NCBI GenBank assembly: GCA_950295325.1
Contig: OX485806.1
Span: forward strand, 22,940,001 to 23,004,000
Source: Polytrichum commune
Lineage: Eukaryota > Streptophyta > Polytrichopsida > Polytrichales > Polytrichaceae
Length of the DNA stretch: 64,000 nucleotides
Direction of reading: 5' to 3'
This document shows, piece after piece, positions 44,541-58,551 of the stretch (within the stretch, counting starts at the first letter, position 1; the number at the start of each line of letters is the position of its first letter). The notes under the pieces are model-generated. The model was given only the letters and a program-made list of their open reading frames with translations, was not told the DNA's origin and searched no databases. Both the position numbers and the translations under genes were made by a program.

Positions 44541-45595
44541 AGCACAAGCCATGTATGTATGTATGTATGTATACATGCGCCCACCTCTGTGTGTATATAC
44601 CCGACCGGATGTGTTTACAAAGAGATATGTATATACATGTGGCCACATGTGTATAAACAGAATGTATGTCTAAATGTGGCCACCTGTGTATAAACAGAAG
44701 GTATGTATATATGTGGCCACCTATGCATAAACAAAGGTATGTATGTATGTGACCAGATGTGTGTAAACATAGATTCATATGTATGTATATATGTGTGTGT
44801 GTGGGGCCACATGTGTGTAAGCAGAATGTATGTCTAAATGTGGCCACATGTGTATAAACAAAAGGTATGTATGTATGTATGTGATGTATAGATGTATAGG
44901 TGTAGGTGTATAGATGTACGTATATATGTGATTGTATGTATATCAACATATATATGTGGCCACCTGTGTAGAATCAAAGATATGTGTATATGTGGTCACA
45001 TGTTTATAAACAGAGGGATGTCTAAATGTGGTCACTTGTGTATAAACAACATGTTTGTATATGTATGGCCACCTATGCATAAACAAAGGTATGTATATAT
45101 GTGACTAGATGTGCATAAACAGAGGTACATATATACGTGGCCATCTATGCATAAACATATGTATGTATATATGTGGCCACTTGTTTATAAACTAAGGTAT
45201 GTATATATGTGGCCACCTATGTATAAACAAAGGTATGTATATATGTGGTCACATGTTTATAAACAGAGGTATGTCTAAATGTGGCCACTTTTGTATAAAC
45301 AGAAGGTATGTATATATGTGGTCACCTATGCATAAGCAAAGGTATGTATATACGTGATTGGATGTGTATAAACATAGGGACATATATATGTGGCCATCTA
45401 TGCATAAACAGATGCATGTATATATGTGGCCATATGTTTTAAAATAGATGTTTGTCTAAATGTGGCCACATGTGTATAAACATAAGTATGTATATATGTG
45501 GCCACTTGTTTATAAACTGAGGTATGTATATGTGTGGCCACCTTTGTATAAATTGAGGTATGTGTGAATGTAACCACACGTGTATAAACAATCTC
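44540..45595. repeat. 36-bp minisatellite array, about 26 copies
   Basis: The consensus unit contains 'gtatgtatatatgtggccac' followed by 'ctgtgtataaacagag'. The repeat spacing is close to 36 bp over most of the array (for example the 'taaac' steps from 45079 to 45405). It opens with a (GTAT)n run at about 44550-44575 and alternates between a 'gtatgtatatatg' variant and a 'gtatgtctaaatg' variant. Long frames on both strands are by-products of a unit divisible by three. Confidence 0.95.
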
Positions 45596-48500
45596 ACATG
45601 AGCTCCCAACCCAACAAAAACATTACCACTTCCCATTTGGACATTATATTCTACATTCTAATCATCTCCAAATTGCACAACTCATGTGTCTCTAGATAAT
45701 TCCATGTGGACTTGATGTTTATAGTTGTTTTGATTGCGGTGAATGGGTTAGGTGGGGTTAATATAAAGAAGAAATTATCCATCTACTCATATTGGGTTGC
45801 TTGGAAAGTTTGGGGATATATAATCGGTTTGGACTAGGGATTTGTGGTGTCTACATAAACTCATCCATTGGAAAGGTGAAACACAATACAATATATTACA
45901 ACTTGTAAATGGCTATTTTAAAATATTTGACTCTAGAAATAAAGTCAAAGACCCCGAATTATTCCAATGAAATCGAATTGAAATGAACCAACCCTCAATT
46001 TTGTAGGGATTTTTAACTAGAATCCCCTTCATCTAGGATGGATGAGTTTACACGTATGCCACAAATCCCAAGCCATCGGTTTGAGGTTGTATCTTGCTCA
46101 CATGGCGCTCTCTCCATGATTGTGAAGAGGCTAATTATATGACAATAATCATTGAGTACTAGTGTTGGGCGTTAAGAGCATCATTATTGTTTGTAGTCGG
46201 AATCCGCATGGTGAGCCTAATAGGGCAAGCCACATGGATTACGATTATAGACGGGAATGATGTGATTGACGTTCATTACGGAAGATAAACGAATATTACA
46301 AGGATTTGACGTGTACATGTCATCTGTCGCGCACCTCTCCATGAGGATGTGCCCACAACACTATGGGCATAAAAGGGACCCTGGAGTGACACCCGGGACT
46401 TGTGGCGCCATAAGTGAGAGGGCTCAAGTGATCCTAATGTGGGTGAGGGCCCCGGGCATTGAAAATGCCTCCCACCCACGGATACTAGGAGTCACAAGGG
46501 TAAGGCCATGAGCATTGGGTAGCTTATGGCATCCGGATTCTAGAATGCTCAAGAACTCCCCAATCGGAGGTGTGAGCTAGAAGATATTGCAATTTGAGTG
46601 GGGCAATGTGGTGGGACAATAATAACCTGGGAGTGATGCCTAAGACTGCCGAGGTTAGGATAGCCATAACCCCCGCAATACTTGCCTGAATGGGGCAAGT
46701 GAGGAGTCCATTGGCATCTACGCAAAGAGTAGATGTCAATGGACTAGTTGCTCGATAGAATAAAAGATAAAACAATGAAGTTATGAAGGTTTGAAGTTGC
46801 TAGGGGGCTCCAGCCCCAGCGGCTAAGGGGAAACAACTACTTGGCCCCAACTCTTAGGAGAAAGACAAAAGATTACTTGACGGTGGAGTAGGGGCCATGC
46901 ACAGAGACCCAAAGGCTTATATGTGTGGGGCTAGTGCTCGTGACACTTGCAGGAGTTGCGAAACGGTGAAGATAAGTTAAGGTAAGCTAACAAAGGTCGC
47001 GACAATAATTGGCCACAAGAATAAATGAGTTACAAACAATATGACCAAGACTGTGAAGTTATAAAGGATGATTGCAATGGAGATTACAACTAACCCATTC
47101 AATGAGTTTGACAATTGGAAGGTTTATGAGGATGTTTTGCGTGCTCTTGTCAATAGAGGGGATAACTTGGACTTAGATGGCCGAAGTTTGAGGGCTCAAT
47201 GTGCACATGCACAACATGTTCCACATGATGATGTTGACCAAACAAGTGTTGGGGTTCCCACTTGTCCAAAAGTGGTCTCACAATAGGCTAATGAGTCTAG
47301 TTTGTCTAAGACGATGTGTCCAATAATGTGACATGGGTGTTAGTGGAAAAAGGATTATGCTATAATATTTGAGTCTAATGATGGTTTTGATGAGGTTGTT
47401 GTTGCTTGTCCAAATTGTGATAGCACGTTTCCTATGTCTCTAGTTGAGCCTTCAATATGCATCAAGAAGTCTTTTGAAAGTGTGCATAGTGGTTCAACAA
47501 TCAATTTAGTGCACTAGTTTAATTGTTCGTTTACTCATGCCAACTCAAATTCAAATGTTTGTGAACCGGTTATAGATGTGAATGTCTTGGGACTTGATGA
47601 ACTTGCTTCTAGAAATTCCATGGACATGGTGCTTGATGCTACCAAGCTTCTAGTTGAAGGTTTCTAAATGTGATTTCTTGTTCATGTTCATGTTTTTGTA
47701 TTAATTTGTGAGGAGTACTAATTAGGATGTTTTGTTGGTAAGTTGTGCAGATGATATGGTCATCTTTAAGGACTCTGATTTTTAGAGATTTTAGGTTGCT
47801 TTGTAATTTGAGCAGAGCAACTTGTGATATTTGAGTACTAGAGCCCTTGATTGTTTTAGTTTCTATTTATGAAATAAAGTTGCACTTAATTTGTTGTCTT
47901 TGGAATTTTGCAGTTTTTTTTTGTTGAAGGATGAGAACATGTTGTATTGGGACTTCAATGAGAATATGTCGTCTTCAATTCAAGACAATGATTTTGAGGT
48001 AATTAACAATGTAGCTACATCTACATATACGATGTCCAAGAATGTTGGAGGGAGCTCACAAGTCCAATATTCAATTGGGAAGTTTTTGAAGGAAGACATA
48101 TTTTGGGAAGAATGTGACTTTGAAAAATTGGCAGGGATATGGCCAACATGCAAGAATGTTGTTGGATCCACGATGAATCACACCACCAACACTAATATAG
48201 GCCAACAATTCAACAATTGTGTGGTCAATTTGATTGTTGATTCAAATATGTTGGAGCAATTTTGCAAGAGGCAACAATTATGAGTAACATTGTTTTATTT
48301 GTTCAAAGGCATTCCATTCATCTAAAGAACCATTTGTGATAGCAAACATTCACTTGACACAATTCAAACATTTACGATAGCAACATTAATTTGAGATACT
48401 TCTAACATTGATGATAGCAAACATTTAGTTGGGATGCTTCAAAATTTGACGATGCATCAAATATCAAACTTTTTGTAGTAGTAAAGTTACAAAAAACCTC

Positions 48501-50066
48501 CATACATTCAATTTACATTCAACACCCAATTTGCATCAATTTCAATTTAAATTATATTTTTTTCCTCAAAATTTTCGATTTCATTTGCAAGGTTTTATGA
48601 TACATATTTAACAAATGTGCAATAAACAAGTAATATCAAGCAATGTCCAACTACAATAGCCAACCCATTCTCAACTAGTTGAGCAATTCAACATATTTGT
48701 GGTTTATGTATGATTAGAGGGGGGGGGGGAATCCCCATGTAGAGAAATAGAAATAAGTTCAACAATTCATGTTTTTTTCATATGTTCTACGCAATAAACT
48801 AAATTTCTATGAATTAAATAAGCAGATGTTCTCTTCAATCTTTACTCGTGATATAGGCTACCCTATAATTAATCATTGATCGGTTATGAGAATTGAGAAT
48901 GTTTGACTCCTAGAATTGATAATTGTGGCACCTAAACATGCTTGCAATCTAAACCTACTTGTCAAATTAGCCACTGACATTTGGTGTGGAAGCATAAACT
49001 CAACCATTGTCAATAAGCTTACATGTCGTGACTCATTTTTGTCTCTTTACCAATCTCAAGGGCACTTTGGTGTAGTCAACAGTCTCATATTATTTAACCT
49101 TTATAGTTTAACTTGAAAAATGTTGTGCATGCGACCTTATAGGATTTTCAAATTTTCCTTAATTAATCCATTTAAAAATTGTGCTATCAGACAATAGTCT
49201 TTTACCACAACTCTAGCCACAAGTGGAACTTGTCTTCCACATACAACGATAAATCATACCACAATTGTATGGGGAACGTCCGTAGTTTGAATTATTGATT
49301 TAATCCCATCATAAATGATTGCAATTAGAGATGACTTAGTATTACAATTGAATCCCACACATGTAAGACAATCACATGATCTCCTTGAGCCCCATCCATA
49401 CCACCAAGTACTTTGGACGCAATCATCTCAGTGCAAATATGCAGGTGAGACCATACATAACATTATTAAGATCCATAACAATGTTCTAAGGGGCTCACAA
49501 TTCTCCATAGAATATTCTCATATATTCCTCACATTCAATCTGAACGTGGAAAATATTCAAAGGAATATTGTCAGTCTCACATAAGACTTTATGGATCTTA
49601 ATAATGTTATGGAGCCTAATCCTTTTAGTATTTAACAAATATGACCATTTGGTAATTGAAAGACACAGTCTGTTATGGGGAGACCGATGGTCAGGCTATT
49701 TTACTTCCATACCTTTGTCCTATGGACATTAGATTGGGGGTGGATTGAACAGACACTTAATTCACGTCGGTCTCCTCCGGAGACCGAAGTTTCTCTTCTT
49801 TCTTCTAGTCAGGCTATTGACTTCTCATATCCATACCCAACACTCGACTATATTAGTCGGTAATTTCACAACGTAGTAGCTTTGGTTTTCTCTTGCTAAC
49901 AAAAGCGCATTATGGAAAGGTGGACATGTCTATTGTTTGATTCTTTTTCATCTTAGCCTCTTAAGGAACAATATGCACCTTAGTAAATGGTTCTTTGCAA
50001 ATCTGAAGGCAATATCCTCAATTTTCTCCCTATCAACCTCGCTCGCATTCTTCCGAGACTAATTAT
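45596..50066. other. Repeat-derived intergenic region, no intact gene
   Basis: The stretch 46150-47050 is richer in GC than its surroundings and has LTR-like or untranslated texture, but no second copy was found in the window. Two open frames on the plus strand, 47068-47286 and 47891-48283, match nothing I know. An inverted repeat with 22-bp matching arms ('ataacattattaagatccataa') spans 49446-49622. A G-homopolymer lies near 48719. Confidence 0.4.
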
Positions 50067-50566
50067 ATTGTTTTGTCTAATTAGTGTGGGTTTCCGTTCG
50101 GAGTTACGCATTGCTATGATATGTTTATGAGACTATCATGATTTAACATAATAACATAATTAGTTAGTATGCATATCAAAAGGTCTGAGATGACCTTGAA
50201 CTACCAGGTAATAGTGGAGAGATACCCATTTCCAAATGGAGTGGTTGGCAGTTCGACTCCCGCTGTGAAATCTTCTATGTACTTGAGGGAAAAAAAAGAA
50301 AAAAGAAAAAAAGAAGTAGGTAGGAAGCCAAGAGCCCACCCACTGCAAGGTAAGTAGTAAACCTCACCCTACACCAAGAGGATTCTTGAGCATGGTAGGA
50401 CCAATAGGCTCAAATTCATGTCGGATTGCTTGACGCTGATTATTTATTTATGAACACCGAAGAACATGCTATAACTAGGTTGGTAAAAAACACAAAAAAG
50501 TCTGGAAAATGTTATATCGACACGCAATTCCGAATGGGAACCCACACTAATTAGGCAAAAACAATG
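50067..50566. mobile_element. TIR element with a SINE-like insert
   Basis: The left end 'ttgttttgtctaattagtgt' plus 'gggtttccgttcgga' is matched inverted by 'cgaatgggaacccacactaa' plus 'ttaggcaaaaacaat' at 50531-50566, giving about 40-45 bp of terminal inverted repeat. The SINE-like sequence lies inside. A related left end occurs at 52210 ('attagtgtgggttaccatttgg'). Confidence 0.6.
50183..50318 (+). mobile_element. SINE-like, tRNA-derived retroposon
   Basis: It runs from 'ctgagatgaccttgaactacc' through 'gtggagagatacccattt' and a B-box-like 'agttcgactcccg' to an A-rich tail (about 50288-50318). The sequence is homologous to the opposite-strand copy at 58552-58740, which has an exact 'ggttcgattcc' B box. 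Short length, internal promoter-like boxes and an A-rich 3' tail fit a tRNA-derived SINE. Confidence 0.65.
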
Positions 50567-53500
50567 TAGAGGCTTGGAAAGTGAAACCCAATCAGCATGT
50601 CCTATTCCTCATGAGACCTACCTCACAGACGCTTCAAAGAATCGAACAATTGACTGAAGAATGTACACTCTCACACCGGCTCACAAACCAAGAGAAAACA
50701 AAAGGCATTTCTTCTCACCTCAATTTCCAACTAACTTAACTTACAACCGGTTTGGTCATGTTGGTGTTACTCGAAGCGAGGTTGCATCTCACCCTGCAAA
50801 AAATCCACTCACTCAAACAAACACAAAAAAATCTTGGCATGAAACTCGGCTCTACATATGCTATAGGCCGTGCTTCAATTTCACAACAAACTTGCACTTT
50901 TAGAATAGTCTCCAAGATACCATTTTTTTCAACAATTTAACCTCAAACCACCACTTGCACTTGAGGGAATAAGCGATTCACAAGGAGCATACGCAAAAAT
51001 TGACACGTCTACGACACGGGTAGATCACTTAGTGCATTTTAAAAACGGCGTGTGGCATAATATAGAGAGGATTAAAATCATTTGAAATAAAAATTATAAA
51101 GGAATTCCAACTAATGAAGGGGCTATTAAATGTAGACATTCCCATTATAAGTAAGTTAGATGGACATAAAACGTGGGCCATTATTTTTTTGTAAAATTAA
51201 TATAGGGGTTGAAGATAAGGATCCTAGAAGGTATGTTTAGTATGGTATGTAAATGGGTTTAGGACTCACGGGGATGGATGATAATTGGGATTTCCGTTTG
51301 TCCAAAATTACTTAAAAGGAATATAGAGTACAAAAAATTGCAGTGACTTGGACAATATAAGTAATGGAAGGGTGCAAACAAATGGGCCATTTTTGAAATT
51401 TAAGTATAGGGAGGCTTTAATTCAGCCCTTGAAGATAAATAGCCCCCCCCCCCCAAAAAAACCCCAGCCGCACATGGTGCACAAAAATGCCTTAGAGTGA
51501 TATACCCGTGGTCTACGATCCCCTTGGTTGTCTGACGAGTACTTAGGCAATTGTCGAATTCTATTCAAGGGCGAATCCCTCACCCAACATACAATCTTCT
51601 CAAAAAGTATCAAATGTCAAGTATTTCTTATTGTGTACTTGTGTAACCTCCCTCCCGCCCTCTTCCTTCGTGATTAAAATCTCCTCTTCTTATACCAAGA
51701 ATTTCCCACGTGCTTGGCCAAAGTGTTATCATGCTATGATCTCTTGCACTCATTCTTCTCTACTTCTCCGGTCCATAGTCATGCAATTCACATGTTGTTT
51801 AAATTGTCTAGTTCATTGTAAACATGTTTACACCGTTCTTCCCTATTGATTAAGATTTTGCCACATAATATACACCCCATATACCCACAATTATGTTGAC
51901 AATGGAACCTAGAATGGCTCTCATATTTTGAGCACACATTCCAATCTCTTTCAAACACGTCTCGTTTTGGTATCCATTCTTGGCGCCACACCTAACGACA
52001 TGCCTAATTTGGTTACTTGTCTAAATTCAAGCTAGGGTCCCATCCCCTTCCCGTGTATAAACATGTGTATGAACCAAGGTGTCTACCAATGCATTGGGTA
52101 TGGCATTACATTGCATTACACAATGAGTTGCTCCTTTGTCCACTCACCTCATGCTTAAGCTCCCGGTACCCTCCCGTGTATCAACACGTGCATAGGCATA
52201 AACGTGCGTTGTATTCGTACTACACTAAATAGTTGTAATTAGTGTGGGTTACCATTTGGAGTTATGCCTTGCTATAATGTTTGATTTATAGCATCAAGTT
52301 TCATCCAAATAACATAAATGGTTAGTATGCACATCGACGGGCATGCTACAACTTACTTGCTTGAAAATGACAATGTCTATAGAAGTCTATAGAATGTATG
52401 TAGATGTCTATAGAATGTCTAACAGCGTGTAACCTCAAATGGTAACCTTCAGCACTAGGACTAAGCTTATTTATTGTAGCTTGGACCCATGCCGTCCCAA
52501 CTCATTGCACATGTGTATCTGAATTGATGACCTAGGCCATCCTGGCACCGTTTGCTCAATATGCCGCCAACGACAGTCGATCGTTTAGAAACTTTGGAAC
52601 GGCAATCGTGTCATCACATGTTTGTAATCTATTGTGTAATAAACAAGGTAAATGGGCTTTCAAATGAACACTTTTGATCATGCACCCGCTTCTCATAGGA
52701 TGTGAAATACGCAATTAGTGTGAGATGATTAGCGCATCCAAACTGTGAGCGCGGCCATTTTCCTCGTAAGTTACAAAGATCGTGTGAATATCTTATTCGT
52801 TCTCAAAGTCAAAATATATTTTCTTGTCAAATGATCACATACCCCCGCCCACAATGAAGTTTGACTATTGAGCCCAAAATGCTCGCATATAATTTGGGCA
52901 CATTAAACACTTGACTTCTTGGTGTGTGTTCTTAGATCCACACCTAACCACACAACACTCAAATGTAGATGTCAGTTTAGGATGAGTGACCAAATTAGGC
53001 CCAATTACCTTATGGCATTGTAGTGAAGTATGCCATAAGTTGCTTCCATTTCCAACCATCTCCCACTTGGACTCCCTCTCCCCTCCAACGTATGAACAAT
53101 TGTATGCACCTACGTATGTATGGACTCATCTTGGACTGCTATTATCTTCTCTTGATACCATTAGGTTATCTATAATCCATGAGGGTATTATGATTTTTGA
53201 TATTCATAGGGTATGAAGATTTGGGGACATTTTTGTTTTTGACACCATTCGTGTTTATATATCATCCAAGGACCTTTCTTACCTAGGTAAAATCACCCTA
53301 ACATCTGTATCATTTAAAATGGTATTGACCCAAAAACCCAAATTTGGGTATTGTTCTCCTCCTTTAACACATTTGATCGCGCAATAAAATGTCATATTTT
53401 GCATAATATGACATTTGGTCTCAAATGTCGTACTATCAAGGTTTTTCAAGAAGATGGCATGTTTCAATGTAAAATGTCTTTTTTGTATACACAATGAATA

Positions 53501-53730
53501 TACATAAGTATGAAAGATCAATTTTATTGGAAAAAATTGCTCATAACATCATATAATATGGATATATATAGTCCCATGACAATATCTTCACCATATCAAA
53601 CACTGCGAAAGCAAGAATTTATTGTCTTTTGATGATGTTTGTTGATGTTGGAAATTGACTTCTTGTTCAATTTATCCATAAATTGTTACATGTACATCAC
53701 ATCTACAACCAAATACCCCAAAAGATGCTT
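50567..53730. other. Repeat-rich intergenic region, no gene recognised
   Basis: It contains an inverted copy of the dispersed MITE-like repeat at about 51880-52020, and an element starting at 52210 ('ctacactaaatagttgtaat') whose inverted counterpart lies near 52435-52475. A C/A homopolymer run lies at about 51440. No frame has a recognisable product. Confidence 0.5.
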
Positions 53731-53739
53731 AGACGTCAC

Positions 53740-54790
53740 TATAACTGGGCATACTCATGGGCTTGAGGAAGCTTGACTACTCGTGTTGGTTGGTCATCCA
53801 CATTATTCCCCTCCATTGGCTCTTCATTCAAATCTAATTCCAAATGGATTTATCTACCCCATGCCAAATCCACCAACTTAGCCATGTTGTACTTGGCATC
53901 AATAATTTCCTCTCCTACCAATGATACATATTATTCAATGGGCATTTCTTCACTTCCAAGATTCAAAGAGGAAACGAGACTTGCCAATCCATTTGATGCT
54001 TTTTTAATTCTTTCATTCTCACGTTCATCATCCATGACAAAATCAACACTCCAATTTGTAGGTAAAGTCTTGGACATCCTCTAGTTGTTTTGTATGATTT
54101 GTGGATTCATCTCTCTCCACACTCGAGGGTATTGTATAATAGTTCGCCTCGCATTAGGCACTATATTCCTCAATTCATGATGAGTAGTAGAAGAATCATA
54201 AATGAGAGAGAACCCATCCCAAAAACTTATTTCTAAATTGAACTTTGAATGAAGCAATTTCTTGACAATCAAAGGGTTGTACCACACTTGGAACATTAGG
54301 TGGTAAGAAAGCATTAGTAATATTGCTCAACTGCAAGGTTGAAAACCAAATGATTCACCCCTACCAACATGCTCGAGGGAATGAGTAACATGTTTGTCCA
54401 TAATTAAAAGTGCCTTCCGCTTTTGAGATTTGAAATTTACATTGAGGCTTATCATCCAACTCTCAAAATACATATGATGTCACCCATGCCACTTGGTTTG
54501 CAAATCACCACACATAACTTGTTAGCAAACGACCTTCCAAAGCATATTGGGCATAGAGATTTTGTAAATAATCACATGTTTCAACTTGTCAGTGCATGTC
54601 ATGTTTACAACAAGAGCAAGAGTGAGACAGTCCTTCTAAATTTTGTGCCCACAAACTTTTACTTGTACTAGTGTCTTGTTTGGTTGGGCACGATAAAACA
54701 AACCACTCTCATCCATATTGTAAACATCTTATGGTTGCCATACCCAATGTGGAGGATGTCAATGCTTACCAAATTGTGTGCAAGTTGCTC
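53740..54790 (-). pseudogene. Pogo/Tigger-like (Tc1/mariner superfamily) transposase pseudogene
   Basis: Reading the minus strand in one main frame, with interrupting stops and shifts, gives VYNMDESGLFYRAQPNKTL, then KVCGHKI, DCLTLALVVNMTCTDKL, then RKALLIMDKHVTHS, and FLPPNVPSV.QPFD. These follow the order of the DDE domain of pogo/Tigger and CENP-B-related transposases, with the three acidic positions recognisable in MDESG, IMDKH and PFD. Several in-frame stops (for example after KVCGHKI and before the QPFD block) show that it is dead. The DNA-binding N-terminus is not recognised in the flank up to 54995. No terminal repeats were identified. Confidence 0.85.
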
Positions 54791-55659
54791 TGTGTGGAGA
54801 CGTGGTCATCAACACCAAAATTGTTGAAATTATAACCAAAATGAAAAGCACCCATAATTCAAGACTATTGTTGCCTCTACAGCCAAGAAATCGAAGAGTG
54901 GCATGGGCAAATCTAGGAGCATAAGTTGGCGATGACGAAAATTTCCAATCTAAAGAGATGTGAGATTTAGGTGTGAGGACAAAATTCAAATCCATAAGAA
55001 AAAAACAACAACTTCATAATTATAGTTTGTAAATCCAACAATCCAACAATCCCCTAAACCCTCCAACCTCCATCCAAACCAAAGACTCAAAAGTGTAATG
55101 TATGTTCTGAAACCAAGGTTTAAGAAAATTAACTTAAGTTAACCCATTATTGGATTCATCATGTACTCCCCGATCCCAAGGCAAATCCTTAGTGTGGACC
55201 CCATCAAATACACACATTAATCACCTCTATTATACGACAAATCAAGCCTAAAAAAATTGTATTATGAGCTTTGTAGTCGTATTATGGGGGAAAACTAACA
55301 CTAGAAAGTTTGGTCGATGGAAAATGCATCATAGAATCGAGGTGTTGTATTATCAAGTGTTGTACACAAAGATTCTCTCACCTTGAGATACCCACCAAAT
55401 ATCAATATTTGAATGGTGTTACATTTTATATACAAGTTGGGTACGTCCTTTGATACCCTTATTCAAAATTGATTATTGATCTCATGCATTCAATTATGTA
55501 GAGGTCTAGCATTGATATGGACCATGGTGTCTAGGTGGCTCATGCTTGGACTCCCTCTCCCCTCCCATGTATCAACATGTGTATGTCTATGCAACATGTC
55601 CTTAACTATGTAAGAACAATCTTAAGGTAATGCTCAATTTACAAACTTGACCAATGACC

Positions 55660-57405
55660 ACAAGAATTTTATTTTTTTAATACATTGTGGTCATGATTAG
55701 CGGTCCAAAGACCATGACCAAGAGAAGTCTATGTTATGTTTTAAAACCCTTGGTCACACGTCATAGTGTAAAGCATACTTACTTAAACCATGACATAGGG
55801 TTTTTTATGAAAATGATATTATGAATTTTTTTTCTAATTTGAATCACAAAAAATAAACAACTTCTGATGAAATTTCTCTAACATGATCACCCTTATTTTA
55901 TGTTGAGACAACCTAATTGGGTCCTCTCGCCACAAAATTTGGGTGACCATCAAACATTATCCATTTCTTGACATCTAGGATTCCATGTCACTTCAATGTC
56001 ACTTTCTCATGCATTCTTTACACATGCTCATCCATGGTCACTTTTATTTTAGGTGAACAAGTGTAAAACAAAGTGGGACCGCCACCCATTTCTCAACCAA
56101 TGAGAGATTTTGAAAAGTAGTGGTCACGGTCACCAATCATTGGTATAAACGGCTCTAACTGGGCTTAATTGGATTACTTATCTTAATTGGTCATATATAA
56201 TTGAGTGGTGTGTGGTTAGGTGATGGATCTAAGAACATAAACCCAATAGACACGTGTTTTAAAGAAGAAATACTCTTTGATTGTTAACTATTATAGATGA
56301 AGTAGTCAACATAACCATTGGAGGGGGGGGGGGGCTCGGGGGGTCACTCCTCTTGTGTTATGTAACCACGTGCGTACAAAGGGTATTTTCATGGGGGCTA
56401 TTTACCTCCTCGTTTGGATTTTAAGGAACCCTTTCAATAGAAGAAAAAAAAACTTCACCAAATATTTAGCACCATATAGGTAATCATAAAAGAAAACCTA
56501 GACTACTTCAAATGATGCTAAATTACTTATAAATTTTTGATTTGCTTGTTCTGTATGAAGGCAAACTTAAGACTCCAATATGTCATGGTGTATATCCACA
56601 TTGCTATATATTGATGAAAGAAGAGTGTACACATCATAACCCAGTTGTTTAATTTTCATCCATTTTGCATGTATTATATGTGAATATATTCATTTCATTT
56701 TTGCAAAAATCCTCTATTGTTTTTGTCACACTAATTTCTTTCTACCTCAAACCTAAAGTGGGGGTTTTCCCGTTATGCTAAATTACATATAATCACATGT
56801 TTCATTATTTAAGCAGGCTATGGTAGATCCAAAGTTTCCATAATTTTTCTTGCCAATGAATAAAAAACACCTTATAGTTGTTCTCACGTGGTTTCTACTT
56901 TTCGGTTGGTCACCCCCCTCCCCCCCCCCTTTGGGGGGGGGGGGGGATGATCATATAAGAAGAAAGAGCATCTTTGCTATGGCCTCAATCTTACCAAGGG
57001 CCGTTTTACACACATGATCAACACTTGTGAGGAGAAATGATTTAGGATTTCTTGTGGTCATGGTCGGTGGTCCAAAGACCATAACCAAGAGAAATCCATA
57101 TCACTTTGTAAAACCTTAGTCACATGAGACAATGTAAAGCAAACTTGGACAGGGATGTAGTGTATTTAATGACACAACCAAATACCAATAGGCATTTGTT
57201 ATGAAAATTAAACAATAATACACATTATTAAAACATAAGTTACTAATGTTTATGGGACATGGTCACTTCAGTTTATGTTGAGACAACTTATGTACGTTCT
57301 CTTGTTGCAAAATCTAGGTGGTCACCAAATTTGATCAAATTTTGGACATGTAAGATTCCATGTCACTTTCTCGTCCGTCATGTGACATGGTCACTTTTAT
57401 TTTTG
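55660..57405. repeat. Two direct copies of a 370-400-bp repeat
   Basis: The segments at about 55660-56060 and 57040-57405 share 'ggtccaaagaccat.accaagag', 'atgttgagacaac', 'gattccatgtcact' and 'tggtcacttttatttt' in the same order. About 1 kb separates them. In between lie a dispersed MITE-like copy (56160-56345) and G/C homopolymer runs (56313-56340 and 56913-56948, the latter a C-run then G-run hairpin). No coding content was seen. Confidence 0.65.
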
Positions 57406-58551
57406 GTAGATTCGTAGCATCACAATTTCATGCCAACAATGAATGTGATTGGGAAGAAAACAAAAAGTACGTGGATAACATCATTTAAGGGGTTCTACAA
57501 ATACCATGATGCACCACATTTCAAAGACATTTAGAGCAAGCATTGCACTCAACTTTTCACAACAATCAACAATGTTTCCCATGGCAACATTCAAATAGGC
57601 TATAGCATTTTTCTCATTAGCAATTAAGCTTCTAGTGGTGTTCGTCCAGTCGCATGACTAAATATTTGGCATTGAAGTGTTCAACTTGCCAAGGTTCTAC
57701 ACAATTTTATTTGGTACATTGGAGCTGAAGGTTTGGGCCCTAACCAATCTATATGGGCTAAAATCTCGAGTTAGGTGTCCCCCCTTTGCACCCCTTTGCA
57801 CCTTTTCGTAAGGGAGAGCAACATGCATAGGCCAACCTTGCTAGCCCCATGGACCCACGAACCCCTAACCTTGTCCTATGCAATTCTCAGCATCGTGTTG
57901 ACATGCATGGCACGTGTGCTGGCCCCTTCACAATGGTTAACTTTTATGCTTTATTATATTTGACAAGCATGAGTCCATTAGAAAACCAATAAGGCAAGTC
58001 CATAAGTTTACTTGTCAATTCAATGTGGCATAATGAACAATACACTGAAGTTGAATATTGTTTGTTTTATAAAGAAGCCCCAACATAACACACAAATTAT
58101 CAGCAAATTATACCTAAAAAAACTCCCAACCCCACAATGTGAGAGCCTAATATTGAGTAGTGTTATGTCCGCTTCATCCAGCTTTAAATTCTCATTATCA
58201 TTGGAGAGTTACCTTCACAAGTGTTGGGTTTGTTTGAAAATTTTCAAGTAATTAAGATATAAAAAATCCCAATTAATGGAATTTGCTTCACAATAGCTTC
58301 AATTCACACACTTGACAGACAAATTCAGACTTCTTCCTTATTTAACCCTGTTGGGCGGCCAAGCTTTGAGTACTTTGTAAAGCTCACTTTTAGTGGCACT
58401 TTATGTCCTTGTTACTTCCCTGCCAACAAGTACTATAGGGTGGAATAGTCAATTGATTCATATGTACATCATCTCCTTCAATCTTCACAAACAAAAATGG
58501 GTATCTCAAGAAGTTTCCATTTATTAGAGTCATCCGTAACATAAAGCTTAC

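Noticed and set aside
44443-44949. Open frame of 168 codons rich in Tyr, His and Thr
   Set aside because: It is a translation of the 36-bp minisatellite, whose unit length is divisible by three. It has no start context or family.
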